Of a stretch of DNA of 64,000 nt, positions 46,932 to 56,860 are shown piece after piece. The notes below the pieces were generated by a model. It had not been told where the DNA came from. It did not search any database and saw only the letters and a list, made by a program, of their open reading frames with translations. The stretch is from Chamaelirium japonicum. Taxonomy: Eukaryota > Streptophyta > Magnoliopsida > Liliales > Melanthiaceae. The stretch spans positions 51,406,472 through 51,470,471 of the forward strand of contig OX393557.1 in the NCBI GenBank assembly GCA_947650365.1, written 5' to 3'. Position 1 is the stretch's first letter. The number at the start of each line of letters is the position of its first letter. Made by a program: the position numbers and the translations under genes.

Positions 46932-47357
46932 ACCTCGTAGAGCTCGCCCATCCATTCGTGAAAACTGCAAAGGTATTGGACGTCTCCCCGAGGCCAAGAA
47001 TCGGTACCCCATCGGGTCAATCGGGAGCATATCTTCGAGGCAATAACCGGAGTGGGCACGAAATCTTCATCACAATGGTGGAAATGAGTACTCAAACTCG
47101 GACGGAGGAGCTTCATGGAGATCCCTTCGTCAGTATAGATCTTCTCGCTCAACTTCAGCATCCCACAAGTCGCATCCGCAACTCTGTCTTCCATGATGCG
47201 CTCGTGGGTAAAAACACGGAGCAACGACAGAAGGTCTTCCCGCCTCGAGTTGCGATAACGATGCACCCGAGTAAGGGGGAAGCGAAGGCACCTCCTCCCA
47301 TCGGAGAGGTCCTCAGCTATCCACCCCGGCGAAGTCAAGCTCTCGAATACTCGAATC
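46932..47357 (-). pseudogene. Antisense gene of A, N-terminal part
   Basis: On the minus strand, from a TTCTCCAG acceptor (exon starts 47357) to the F insertion. Ends DSWPRGDVQYLCSFHEWMG then ELYEVF, after which the protein resumes at 35697 with EMNLLAKFLAP. The combined text reads as the start of the PMD-like protein. A possible first exon ends with donor GCTGAG|GTACGG near 48228; weak. Confidence 0.55.
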
Positions 47358-47399
47358 CTGGAGAACCATGAAAGGAAGCAAGTCAAGACAAGTGCGCGC

Positions 47400-48300
47400 A
47401 AAAAAAAAAAAACGAGGGGCCCAGAGCCCCCCTCGAGGACCGCCCGAGCAACGACGTCTTCGCACCACACTCTCGGGGTACGTACACCACCCGTGCCGGC
47501 CAACTACTCCAGCCTCGCGCCCACCGCTCCGCCCGTGTTGGAACTTGCGTTGCCCGGGCTATGCAACGCATGCCCAAAGGACGACTTCCACTTGCCACCC
47601 GGCCCCCGCCACACGGCTCCGTGTCACTCGCAGTGGACCCACGCCCGTGTGCCACACGTCGACGCCGCTACCACCGATGCCTTCGCGGACCAGAAGAAAA
47701 AGGAAAGAAAGAGAAAGTGCAAAAAAAAAAACAAAACCGAGCAAACGGAAGGGGGGGCCCGCAGCCCCTCTCCCCCAATGGAAACCAAACAGCAAAGAGG
47801 GGGGGGGGGGGACCCGCAGCCCTCCTCCACCTTCTCCTGCGTGACCGAAAAAGGGAGGGGCGGGCATCTCGGCCCCGAGCCCGACCCGGCCGCCGCCCAT
47901 CTCGGCCCCGAGCCCGACCCGGCCGCCGCCTCCTTCGGGCCCCGCGTTGGCCGCCCGCCGCAACGGCACCCACAGCCCCGCAGCCTCGGCCCCGCGCCGT
48001 CGCCGTCGCCCGCGCGCCACCGCGCCGCAGCCCCGCCGCCGCTCGCGCCCGGCCCCCGCTGCTGCCACTGCTGCTCCCACAGCCCGGAGCCGAAGCAGAG
48101 AAGAGAAAGAAAAAGAAAAAAAAAAGAAAGAAAGAGAAAAAGAAAAGAAAAAGAAAAGGAAAGAAGAAGAAGAAGAGAAAGAAGAAGAAAAAGAAAGAGG
48201 AAGAGAGAGGCGGCGAAGGCGACCCGTACCTCAGCCGCGCTCCTCCATCCTCCTCGCCTCGGTCCTCGCCGCATCGTCACTTCGAGCCCGTCTTCGCAAT
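47400..48300. repeat. GC-rich and purine-rich low-complexity region of A
   Basis: Holds a 14-base A run (47400-47413), two 30-bp repeats of the CTCGGCCCCGAGCCCGACCC type (47868-47930), and a long AAG/GAAA tract (48090-48215) on the + strand. Many long frames here come from skewed composition and have no domain signature. Confidence 0.7.
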
Positions 48301-48561
48301 GACCTCCAAATCGCGCACCACCGCCACCGACGAAAGAGGCGACATCGGAAAGACAGAGCAAGTCGTGTGCAACCCCAGGCAGCTCTCTTCCGACGGCGTT
48401 CTCCAGAAGTCGACGGAACCTTCGCAAAGAAGCAGAATGGCGGATGAAGGGGGTAGGGGTCCTTAAATAGACTCCCGACCCCGCCCACAAAAGGAATCAA
48501 GGACAAATGCTCTACGATTCATACGTGTCCAAACCCTACACGTTCTCATCGACACACTCGT

Positions 48562-48576
48562 CCTTGAGGGGGCATT
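48562..48576 (+). other. Polypurine tract of element A
   Basis: CCTTGAGGGGGCATT lies directly before TGTAGACACACG, the likely 3' LTR start. Confidence 0.65.
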
Positions 48577-49176
48577 TGTAGACACACGAATTTTGCCTAA
48601 CCCGAACCCGACTTGCGTACACCTACGCGGATACAAACCCAACGCGCGCTCCGACTCGGACCCGACTAGCACGCACCGACGTGGACCCGGACCCGACTCG
48701 CGCCCGACAAGGGAACCGGGCGGGCCCACCCTCAAGTGGGGCCCACCCGGCCGGCCCCTACTAGGGACCCGAACCCCATGGGGGCCGGCCCCTAGTAGGG
48801 ATCCGAATCCCATGGGGGGGCGGCCGGCCTTGCAAGGAGAAAGAAAGAAAAAGGAAAGAAAAGAAAAGGAAAGAAAAGAAAAGAAAAGAAAAGGAAGAAA
48901 AGGAAAGAACTACCGCCATGCGCGGGGGGAGGTTGCGTATAACGTCTGCTCACGCGCGGATCTGTGCCGATTCCTCGATCCGACGGATAAGAAGAAGAGC
49001 CGGGTCGCCATCGATTTCGTGTGCAAAATCCAGTCATAATTGCCCCACCAGAAAAGGAAAACAAATAAATGTTATTCCCCTCATCAATGGATGAATAAAT
49101 CTTGGATAATTATGGGGGAGATATTAAAGGGATTTAAAATTAAAAACTTCTCATATCTCTCCCCTCCCCCTTTGCC

Positions 49177-49185
49177 TATAAATAG
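49177..49185 (+). promoter_or_regulatory. TATA box of A's LTR
   Basis: TATAAATAG in a C-rich then G-rich setting, about 600 bp into the LTR. Confidence 0.7.
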
Positions 49186-49234
49186 AGGGGGAGGGGGAAG
49201 GCTCAAGGGGTCGAAAGGGCCGCAGGTCGGATGG

Positions 49235-50030
49235 CAAGAAGCGAAGCTCTGCAGAAGGGGAGACGCGCTCTTCGTCGACCCAAGGCTTCACGAGGCACGG
49301 GCAAGCCTGTCCCTTCGGGATCGGCTTAGTCCATTGAAAGCCCTCATCAACGTGAAGACCCTTGCACAAGAAGATCAAGCCTTCGACTCCGTGCACGAAG
49401 AAGAACGCTCGGAGAAGAAGACCCTTCGACTCCGAAGACGCCAGAAGCAAAGGCCGGAGAAGAAGATCGGAGCGGCACTACCCCGTCGTCTCCAACAAGC
49501 CTTCGACTCCGATCAAGCTCAAAAGCCCGGAGAAGAAGAACGAAGCGGCGCTACACCCGTCATCTTCAACAAAGTCTTCAACTCTGATTACGTCGAATAC
49601 GCCCGGAGAAGAAGCCGACGCCACAACCGTCGCCAGGTCGAAAAGGTCGAAGATTGAAGACGAAGCGAGAAAGCTCTGCAGAAAAGGAGACGCTTCTTCA
49701 TCGACCCAAGTCTTCACGAGGCACTAGCAAGCCTGCCCCGTCGGGATCGGCTTAGTCCATTGAAAGCCCTCATCAACGTGAAGACTCTTGCACAAGAAGG
49801 TCAAGACTTCGACTCCGTGCACGAAGAAGAAAGCTCGGAGAAGAAGACCCTTCGACTCCGAAGACGCCAGAAGCAAAGGCCGGAGAAGAGGCTCGGAGCG
49901 GCACTACCCCGTCGGCTCCAACAAACCCCCAACTCCGATCAAGCTCCAAAGCCCGGAGAAGAGGAACGAAGCGTCATTAACCCGTCACCTTCGACAAACG
50001 TCTGCTCCATCCACGAAGAAAAAAGCCTGG
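49235..50030 (+). repeat. 426-bp tandem duplication in A's LTR
   Basis: TCGGCTTAGTCCATTGAAAG occurs at 49321 and 49747, with matching flanks (CTCTGCAGAA at both starts). A finer repeat with CTTCGACTCC and GCCGGAGAAG blocks goes on to about 50200. It lies downstream of the TATA box, in the transcribed R-U5 part. Confidence 0.85.
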
Positions 50031-50875
50031 AGAGGACTACCTGAATTGTCGCTACCCCCGTCGTCTTCGAAGCAAAGCCGGTGCTATAACCATCGCACGA
50101 AGATCGGTGCTACCCCCACTATCTTCAAAAGCATTCTTCGAGTCCGATCACGCCAAAGAAGCCCGGAGAAGAAGAGAAGTCCAGCCGACACCCAAACCGT
50201 CGAAGCACCGAAGAAGTAGCCCACGTCATTCGAGAAGAAGACCGAGTTGACGCTGAAGCCAAAGCCCACGCAAGAAACCAAAGCAAAAGCCCCGGTAAAG
50301 CCCGCGCCAAAGCAACGCAAGTGCCAAAGCCAAGCGACTACGTCGGTCTCGAGCAAAAGCACCGCACGTTCTAGCCGATACGACGCGAAGTCCGGAAGAA
50401 CGAAAGCATCGCAAGTCTTCCCGTCTACGTCCAAGCGCAAGCGCCAAAGCAAAGCAAAAGCCAGAGCTACGCCCAAGCCAAGCTAAAGCCGAAAGTCGAA
50501 GCCAAAGCCGACGCTAAAAGCACGATCGACGCCGCAAACCAACGATCAAGGACGCCGAGATCAAGCAAGGAGCGAGGAAGACACGAAGACTGAGGAACGA
50601 AGCCAAAGACCCTCTAGCCGAGAAAGCGCGAAGCACGGAAGGGACCAAAGAAACGGCGAACATTCCTTAGCCTCTCCAAAACCCTCACCCTGTAAAGACC
50701 TCTGTCCTGGGCAACCCCTTCAGAGCTCTCACACGAATACCACGTGCAGACGCAGATCAAAGGGACCCTCCAGAGGATCTCTCCCACAAATCTCCTGATC
50801 AACACTCATCGCAACCCGGACTCGCCACACTCGAGCCACTCGGGTCCCGACCACACTTGTAATCTCGTTTTGTGC

Positions 50876-50881
50876 AATAAA
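50876..50881 (+). terminator. Poly(A) signal in A's LTR
   Basis: AATAAA in TTTGTGCAATAAAGACG, near the expected end of R. Confidence 0.6.
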
Positions 50882-50909
50882 GACGACCCGTACCTTTTCT
50901 GCGCATACA

Positions 50910-51310
50910 CTCATCAAGGATCCATGTGGGCTGACACAGAAGGCGTAGAAGGTGCGGGAATGAGACGCAACGTGTCAGCCTCCTATGGTCTGCAGAAAGG
51001 CTATAAAGGTACGACCCCAGACTCCAAAAGACAGGTTCGAAAAACTCTGAAACTTGACCCGTTTTTGACTCTTGACCTCCACTTTCAAACCTTCACTGAC
51101 TTGAGCGTCGAAGGGTCTGTGCTCCTCACGGAGCCAGCCGTTCACGTGATTTTCTTGTCTTGCAGGTAGGGCGACCTCCTCAGTGAAATTTTCCCCTGGC
51201 AGTTATCAATCCCCCAATCAACCTCCTAACTCTGTTCCTTTGATCCCTGATCCCATCTCTCTTGCTCGCCATGTTCTATACCATGGCCTCCCGCTATGTC
51301 GTCAGCGGCC
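50910..51310 (+). other. LTR-like promoter sequence of unknown ownership
   Basis: Carries a TATAAAGG box at 51002 and a CTTGAGCGTCGAAGGG...TTGTCTTGCAGG stretch (51100-51168) of the kind seen in R-U5 of monocot Gypsy LTRs. I find no partner copy in the window. It may be a piece of another element or the true end of A's LTR. Confidence 0.35.
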
Positions 51311-51311
51311 G

Positions 51312-51650
51312 TGGGCGATCGACCCGGATCTCGACTGCCTCGACCTCGACTCGGAGGGCCGCCAACTGTCATCCCCCTCAAGAATGTTCTGGTAGGCAAT
51401 GTCTTTGAGCAAGCACAGGCCACTGAGTTGACCGACAACGTGGCCCTTTACTATGCCTGCCTCGCCGGCCATGTCACGGCCACCTGCATGCTACTCGCGG
51501 TCGACGCCATCTACTCCGAGCGCACGTTTGATGGAGACTGCTGCCATGACGCTGACCTCAACCTCCGTATCCGCATGTTGCTCATGACCTTCGAGGCTCG
51601 ACCCACATCTCTCGGCCCTTCGCAACACCTTCCACGATTGCCCGTGAATC
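51312..51650 (+). pseudogene. Fragment of an ankyrin-repeat/BTB-type host gene
   Basis: Frame 51183-51395 gives AIDPDLDCLDLDSEG, then a frameshift near 51360 leads into the frame of 51296-51859: PLKNVLVGNVFEQAQA, NVALYYACLAGHVTATCMLL, YSERTFDGDCCHDADLNLRI and MTFEARPTSLGPSQ. These blocks recall the plant ankyrin-BTB family (Arabidopsis At2g04740 type), in order but with the middle ankyrin part missing. High GC and the lack of an intact frame mark it as a captured or decayed gene piece. Identification is from memory of the family. Confidence 0.55.
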
Positions 51651-51891
51651 TTCATGCCTTCCAGGAGAAGTGTGATGATGGCGCTGCATGGGCCTCAGGT
51701 CAAGTTGCATGGATCCCTCACAAGACCCAAAGCGTTTTAGTTTTTATTTCTCAAATTAGTCAAATTTTGTGTCAATTTTTTCACAAGCTTATTATGACAT
51801 TGAACTTGGAGATTCACCCCTTCTTGCTATCTTTTTTTTTTATCGGTCAACCGTGCTAGATTCAAAAAAAAATTAGCGAAAGGGGTGCATC

Positions 51892-52167
51892 TGTTAGAGT
51901 TTAGTCCACATATACCCTCTGTGAGCCTCCCCTTATGACCAAGGTTTTGGGAGTGTGAGGGTATCAACATGGTATCAGAGCAGATTTAATCTATGTTTGT
52001 TAAGCCGAGTGGTAGCCTACCCACGTGACAAGGACCAAACAAAATTGGCCTGCACGTGAGTGAGAATGTTCGTGTTTAGTCCCACATCGGTTAGGCAATG
52101 TTGTCTTCATATACCTCTGTGGGCCTCCCCTTATGACCCGGGTTTTGGGGTGTGAGGGTATCTAACA
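51892..52167 (+). mobile_element. TRIM (miniature LTR retrotransposon)
   Basis: Direct terminal repeats 51892-51969 and 52067-52167 share TGTT-GTTTAGTCC, CTCTGTG-GCCTCCCCTTATGACC and GTGAGGGTATC-AACA; the left copy lacks 23 bp. A perfect primer site TGGTATCAGAGC follows the left repeat at 51970-51981. Flanks GCATC/ACATC are a TSD with one change. Total 276 bp, no coding capacity. Confidence 0.85.
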
Positions 52168-52535
52168 ACATCTTGACCTATTTTTGGATCGAAGATAATG
52201 GCCAGCGGAAGACTCATCAAAAGTCATGTTGGATTCATTTTAAAAGCAATGCAAGACCCAAATTGCAATGTTATTCCTCTCATTTTTATTCACATGTTTT
52301 ATATATTTTTTTTTTGTTAAATTAAGGATTGGAATTTAGTTTGTGGTCACTGATCTCAATGCTATGTTCAAGGTTATCTGGTGTCGAAGAAACGATGTGC
52401 ACCCGTGCTCATACACGAAGGTAATGGTCTCATCTGAAATTATGTAAATTTGACTATATGTGACAATCCAATGACGCATCAGTTCATAGGGAACTGAGTT
52501 TATGTTCCTTCTTATTGAAGAGATAGGTTCATGTT
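52168..52535. other. Unassigned AT-rich sequence
   Basis: I see no gene, repeat or element boundary here apart from short T runs near 52305. Confidence 0.4.
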
Positions 52536-52777
52536 GGCTTCGTTTGGTTCGAAGTATCCGGTGCAGTAAGTCGCTTTGAGGTAAGTATTCAGAATACTGT
52601 GTACGATTTGCCACATTTGTTTTGCAGAATCCAGTGCAGTAAGTCGATATGGCGTATCTGAGATACCTCATAACTGTGGCAACTCAATACCGCAAAAAGT
52701 GCGGTAAGGCGAATACCTTGTATCCAAAATACCTCGTAATCATAATACCTCACAGGATACTTCGAACCAAACGGAGC
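52536..52777. mobile_element. MITE with 23-bp inverted repeats
   Basis: Left end GCTTCGTTTGGTTCGAAGTA, right end (reverse complement) GCTCCGTTTGGTTCGAAGTA; both continue TCC. About 242 bp, no coding. TGTT flanks both sides (52532-52535 and 52778-52781). The GGCTTCGTTTGG-like end suggests a Tourist/Harbinger type, but the TSD is not the usual TAA, so the superfamily is open. Confidence 0.75.
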
Positions 52778-53212
52778 TGTTATGAAGGTCACATGGGCAG
52801 GGAGCGTATTCCTCTCTGAGAGTTGTATCCAATTTGAATATTTGCTCCAATTTGAGGATTTTTACGAAAGAAAATTTTCCTCCCTTGGCTGATCCATGCC
52901 TTCAAGGGAACTAGATGGAGATGGCACACACTGTGCCTCTGTGCTGCTGCTTGCTTTCTCAATTCAACAAGGAGGCACCCCCATGGAAGTCAAGTAACTC
53001 CGTTGTTGTAGCAAACAAACTTCAAGGATCACATCATAGTAAGTGTGAAGCTCTAAAGAGTGGTAACTCCGTTGCATATCAAGTGTTTGTTAAAAGTTTT
53101 GTGCTACTGTTTAAAACACGATGAATGGAGCAAATACTCTTGATCTGTCTCAAGCTTTGGTTCCTATTTTTACCTGAGAAAATTATGAATAATGGAGTAT
53201 TAAGATGACAAA
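52778..53212. other. Unassigned sequence
   Basis: No supported feature. The short frame near 52915-53124 has no recognisable family. Confidence 0.4.
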
Positions 53213-54020
53213 GTTGAGAATGGCTACGCGGAAGTAGAAAGTTCGAAAGGTACATAGAGGCAAGCCGAATCGAAGGAGCTTCGTAAGAAAGATGCAAAGG
53301 CATTACTTGTATTGCAACAAGCTACGCGTGGCTCTATCTTCCCGAGAATTGCAAATGCCACAAAGTCAATAGATGCTTGGACAATATTGAAGCAAGATTC
53401 CAAGGGGTTGGCAAGGTAAAAGTCTATGAAATTGCAAACTTTTCGAAGAGAATTTGAGAATCTTTACATGAAAAATGGTGAATCTGTTGAAGATTATTTC
53501 TCTGGAGTTACTGTCATTGATAATCAAATGAAAACACTTGGCAAGGATATTACTGACAAGAATGTAGTTGAAAATATTTTGAGAAGCCTTTCTTCCAAAT
53601 CTGATTCTATTGCTACCGCAATTGAAGAATCAAAGAACTTATCGGTTTATTCATTTAATGAATTAAGTTCACTTTAAGCTCATGAGCAGATCAGTGAAAA
53701 AGAACATGAGAATACTTTTCAGTCTAAGGCAAAGAGCCCTAATAGGCTTAGAAATGGTGAAGGGACTTCTAGTCAAAAGCCTTCAAGAAAAGGTCAAGGA
53801 AGCGGTGGCTATCATGGACGTGGAACAGACAGAGGAATGTAACTTGTTTCTTGTCATAATTCTAAAGAAATTAAGTCTGATGTATTGTTTTTGGATAGTG
53901 GTTGTAGTAAGTAGTAACCATATGCCAGGGATGATAAGTCTATTGAGCACGCAATAGTGATGAAACTATCAAATTGCAAGTTCGCTTAGGCGATAACAAA
54001 TTGGTACATGTTACCACAAC
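53213..54020 (+). pseudogene. Copia gag relic (UBN2-type), + strand
   Basis: Readable in one frame with several stops: ATRGSIFPRIANATKSIDAW, then KLQTFRREFENLYMKNGESV, VIDNQMKTLGKDITDKNVVE and SIATAIEESKNLSVYSFNEL. This is the gag-polypeptide domain of Copia elements or LTR-derived host copies. Past 53690 come GGYHGRGTDRG and VLFLDSGCS, the start of the protease. No LTRs or pol follow; it is cut by a GA repeat. It differs from gag of B and F and has low GC, so it is a separate family. Confidence 0.8.
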
Positions 54021-54022
54021 CC

Positions 54023-54024
<2 letters not shown>

Positions 54025-54064
<40 letters not shown>
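54025..54064. repeat. (GA)n microsatellite
   Basis: About 20 GA dinucleotides, just left of element D. Confidence 0.95.
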
Positions 54065-54066
<2 letters not shown>

Positions 54067-54084
54067 GGATAGGTTTGGGAGAAT

Positions 54085-54701
54085 TGTGGGGGGAAATTTC
54101 CGAGCCGCCTTGATCGAGAATCCCGCCCCCACAGCCTTGATTGAATTGGATTGTTTGCAGAGTTAGAGAGATGGGAGAATAGATAGAGAGAATAAAGAGC
54201 GATGACACAAGGATTGGTGACGGAGTTCGGTCTTACGACCTACGTCTCCGGGCGAGAGGTGCCACCTGATCTTCACTATAATTTGAATATAAAGGGTTGA
54301 GCGTTCTCTCGACAGGCCGAGAGAAGCTTCGTACAGTGGGGTTGTACGGAGCAACTAGAAGAGAACAAGGTGGGGAGAATAGAGGGCTCTGGCTCTAGCT
54401 CTGGATCCTCTCTTCCTCTGATCGAATCACCAACCCCCTTCCTGGATGCCTTGGGGGTCCTTTTGTAGCGTAGGCACGTGCCCGATATGGCAGTGATGAC
54501 GTGGCGATGATGACGTGGCACTGATTCTGGGCCTCCTTGCTGGGCCCTTATTGGGCCGTTGTTCGGGCCCAATAAGGGGTAGGGCTTGATCTGCGAGCCT
54601 CGTAGAATGGACCCATGTGAGCCCAGGTGGGCTTACCCATTTGGGCCATTGCGCGGGCCCATGCTGCTCTGATCTGGTCCGGTACAATTTTTGCACCCAC
54701 A
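54085..54701 (-). repeat. Element D 3' LTR
   Basis: 617 bp. On the element strand it starts TGTGGGTGCAAAAATTG and ends CCCCACA, like C's LTR ends. Confidence 0.95.
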
Positions 54702-54717
54702 GTTACCCCCTCCCAGT
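54702..54717 (-). other. Polypurine tract of D
   Basis: On the minus strand GACTGGGAGGGGGTAAC abuts the 3' LTR. Confidence 0.85.
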
Positions 54718-54889
54718 CGGGTCAGGACCCCCTGGGTCGGCTGGGATTCCAAGGTGCAAACGCTTTAGGATCCTGGCGCGGTTGGCGAGGGTTGTCGGTG
54801 CCGCGGTTCGTATTAGCAGAGCCTTCTTCCGCCGATGCCGAGACCCTTTTTGGCGCGAGCCAAAAAGTCTCGGTTTTGCGAGGGGGTGT

Positions 54890-55145
54890 TTCTGAAAAAA
54901 CAGTGCGTTTTCCGACCGAGTGGATACCGAGAGGGTACCGAGTGCATACCGAGTGGGTACCGAGAGCATACCGAGTGGTTACCGAGACCCTTTTGGTGCA
55001 AGCCAAAAAGTCTCGGTTTTGCATGGGGGTGTTTCCGAAAAGGCAGTGCGTTTTTCGACCGAGTGGATACCGAGAGGGTACCGAGTGCATACCGAGTGGG
55101 TACCGAGAGCATACCGAGTGGTTACCGAGAGGGTACCGAGACCCG
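54890..55145. repeat. 143-bp duplication built of 12-15-bp TACCGAG units
   Basis: CAGTGCGTTTT recurs at 54901 and 55044. Inside, TACCGAG alternates with AGG, TGC, TGG, AGC and TGG spacers. Frames across it look like PRGYRVHTEW repeats but arise from the repeat itself. Confidence 0.85.
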
Positions 55146-55439
55146 TTTGGTGAGGGAATATCTTTTCTCTTTATTCCTTCTTTGGCTTTGACTCGGATGA
55201 GAGCAAACGTCGCTCTCTCTCTCCCTTTCCTTTCTCTCTCTCTCTCTCTTTCCATTCTCTGCTTTCCATTCACGTGCGTACCCTGCTCTCTCTTTCCTTT
55301 TCTCTGTTTGGCTCACATTCACGTGAGACTGCAGCTAACCCGATCTGGCCTCTCTCCTCTTTCCTTTCGCGTGAGAGAGCTGGTGCTGCTCTCTCTTTCT
55401 TTCCTTTCTCTCTCCCTCTGTTTCTACTTTGGCTCGTGA

Positions 55440-55700
55440 AGGCAGCGAAGGCCCGGGCGCAGGCGGCGCAGAGGCCGGACCGGCGCGGGGCAGCGGCGCA
55501 GGCGGGCGGGCTGCGCACGGACAGCTGCGTGGGGCGCAGCGGCGGGCTGCGCACGAGCTGCGCCGCGGGGCGCGCATTGCGGTCGGCGCGTGGCTCCGGG
55601 CGCGGGCCGGGGGGCTGGCCCCGCTCGGGTTGGAGAAGGGGGCTGCGGGCGGGAGTCGGGCGGCCCTTCCGACTGGATCGGAGGAGAAGAGGAAGAGGGT
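55440..55700. other. GC-rich segment of unknown origin in D
   Basis: Very GC-rich and repetitive (GCGGGCTGCGCACG blocks). Composition resembles captured exon or promoter DNA from a grass-type gene, but I recognise no protein. Confidence 0.4.
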
Positions 55701-55761
55701 GCTGCGGCCCCCTCCTCCCCCTTTTTTTTTTCCTTTGTTTTCGGTGAGAGAGCAGAGCAGA

Positions 55762-56233
55762 GCAAGCTGTCGGAGCCGGTCTGGTGGCAGACCCCGATCC
55801 GCTCGACCTCCAGGATCTCGGCGAGCTTGTTCAGCCTCCCATGGAGGCTGTTGCAGAACTTCATGAGGTGCTTGACGTCGTAGACGGTGGGGAAGTAGAG
55901 CCGGATGAGGTTGAGGAAACCAGCCTAGGTGTCGGGGAGGCCAGGTGCCGGCAGGTGAGGAGCTTGAGGAGGTACCCGAAGTCGTACCCGCTGTGGAACG
56001 TGACCCAGCTGACACCGTCGTCGAGCACGACGCCGGAGGACATGAGGAGCTCGCCGAAGCGGCGGGGGAGCTCGATGGAGTCGGCGGCGAAGACGTCGGT
56101 CCGGGCGTCGAACTCGCGGAAGTTGAACTGCCAGACGCAGGGGCGGCCGCCGTCGCCGCGGGCGGGGAGGCGGCCGCACTTGTCGGTGACGGTGAGGCCG
56201 AGTTGGATGAGCTTGAGGAGGTCGCGCGGAAAG
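55762..56233 (-). pseudogene. Captured CAF1 (CCR4-NOT) deadenylase gene fragment
   Basis: On the minus strand: [58 protein letters not shown] then [14 protein letters not shown], and in the next frame [35 protein letters not shown] and GSDSLL. This is the middle and C-terminal part of the DEDD nuclease CAF1 (CNOT7/8, Pop2), which shortens mRNA poly(A) tails. The Exo II (HSGYD) and Exo III (CHQ..GSDS) segments are there, Exo I is not. A deletion of about 15-20 residues before FGELLMSSG, a 5-bp insertion after TCRHL and a CAG-to-TAG change break the frame. Same strand as D's transcript. Plant CAF1 genes are usually intronless, so DNA or RNA capture cannot be told apart. Confidence 0.85.
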
Positions 56234-56501
56234 GGGGGTGAGCGTTTGGCTTGTCCGACGCCACGCCGGGTTGTCTCTGTTGGCTACAAGGAGTAGCGTG
56301 TGCATGAGGTATGTGTGAGGAGAGCGTGTAGGAGGGGGGTTTGGTTCATCCAACCCCTTGTCCCCATTCTGACCCGCTGCCGCCAAGTACCCATGCTCGC
56401 GAGGAGAGGCATGATTTCTTCTCTTATGTGCAGTGTTTGGCCTGCTGCGGGTTGGTCGCATAGTGAACCAGGTTGAAGGCGTCAGTGTGACCGTCGCTGC
56501 C

Positions 56502-56860
56502 GTGTAACTTCTCCGAAGTTGGTCTTCAAGAAGAAATGTCTCGAAAGCCTCCGACAATAATAACTTTTCATACGAGCATCGGATCGATGCGTATAAGGCG
56601 CCATTGCGTCGGCGTCGGAAAACTGATCAAGGTAGACGTGAAATATGGTTCCCCTTGACGTACAACTTTTCCGATGTCTGTCTTTGAAGAAAAGTACCTC
56701 AAAAATTTCTGATAGCCGTAACTTTTCATACACATGTCGGATGAATGCGTATAAGGTGCCGTTGTGTAGGCATCGAAAAAACGGTCAAAGTGGACGTGAA
56801 ACATTGTTCGCCTTGACGTGTAACTTTTTCGGTATTCACCTTTATAGAGAGATGATTCTT
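56502..56860. repeat. About 158-bp repeat, 2.3 copies
   Basis: Blocks GTAACTTTTCATAC...TCGGAT...ATGCGTATAAGG recur near 56561 and 56719, each preceded by an AACTT-TCCGA segment at about 56502, 56659 and 56817. Confidence 0.75.

Larger units (their letters stand above)
1..50909 (+). mobile_element. Element A: old Tat-type Ty3/Gypsy retrotransposon, split by three insertions
   Basis: One element is recovered by joining 1-2358, 25554-27414, 29544-35702 and 46932-about 50909; each join removes an insertion plus one TSD copy and the flanking coding sequence resumes correctly. Order is gag, protease, RT, RNase H, a second RNase H, integrase, then a gene on the opposite strand, a purine tract and the 3' LTR. 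Two RNase H domains and an antisense gene before the 3' LTR are known for the Tat lineage. The 5' LTR and primer site lie outside the window. Coding parts carry several in-frame stops, frameshifts and an internal deletion, so the element is dead. The right LTR end (50909) is estimated from a TG...CA boundary just after a poly(A) signal and is uncertain. Confidence 0.85.
48577..50909 (+). repeat. Element A 3' LTR (right end approximate)
   Basis: Starts TGTAGACACACGAATTTTGCC after a purine tract. Contains a TATA box, a 426-bp tandem duplication and a poly(A) signal. The right end is placed at CATACA, 28 bases after AATAAA; with the 5' LTR outside the window it cannot be confirmed. Confidence 0.6.

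Noticed and set aside
47493..48490. Long frames of 160-300 residues on both strands
   Set aside because: They come from GC-rich and GAA-rich low-complexity DNA (runs of E, K, R, P); no domain or conserved motif.
49040..50300. Basic repeat protein in frames of 49040-50219
   Set aside because: These lie within A's LTR and mirror its tandem repeats; multiple frames are open at once.
54627..55439. 270-residue + strand frame with PRGYRVHTEW repeats
   Set aside because: Built from TACCGAG short repeats and CT runs; the opposite strand is equally open. No known protein.
55335..56264. 309-residue Ser/Pro/Ala-rich minus-strand frame
   Set aside because: It is the wrong frame over the CAF1 fragment; the GC-rich codons leave all frames open.
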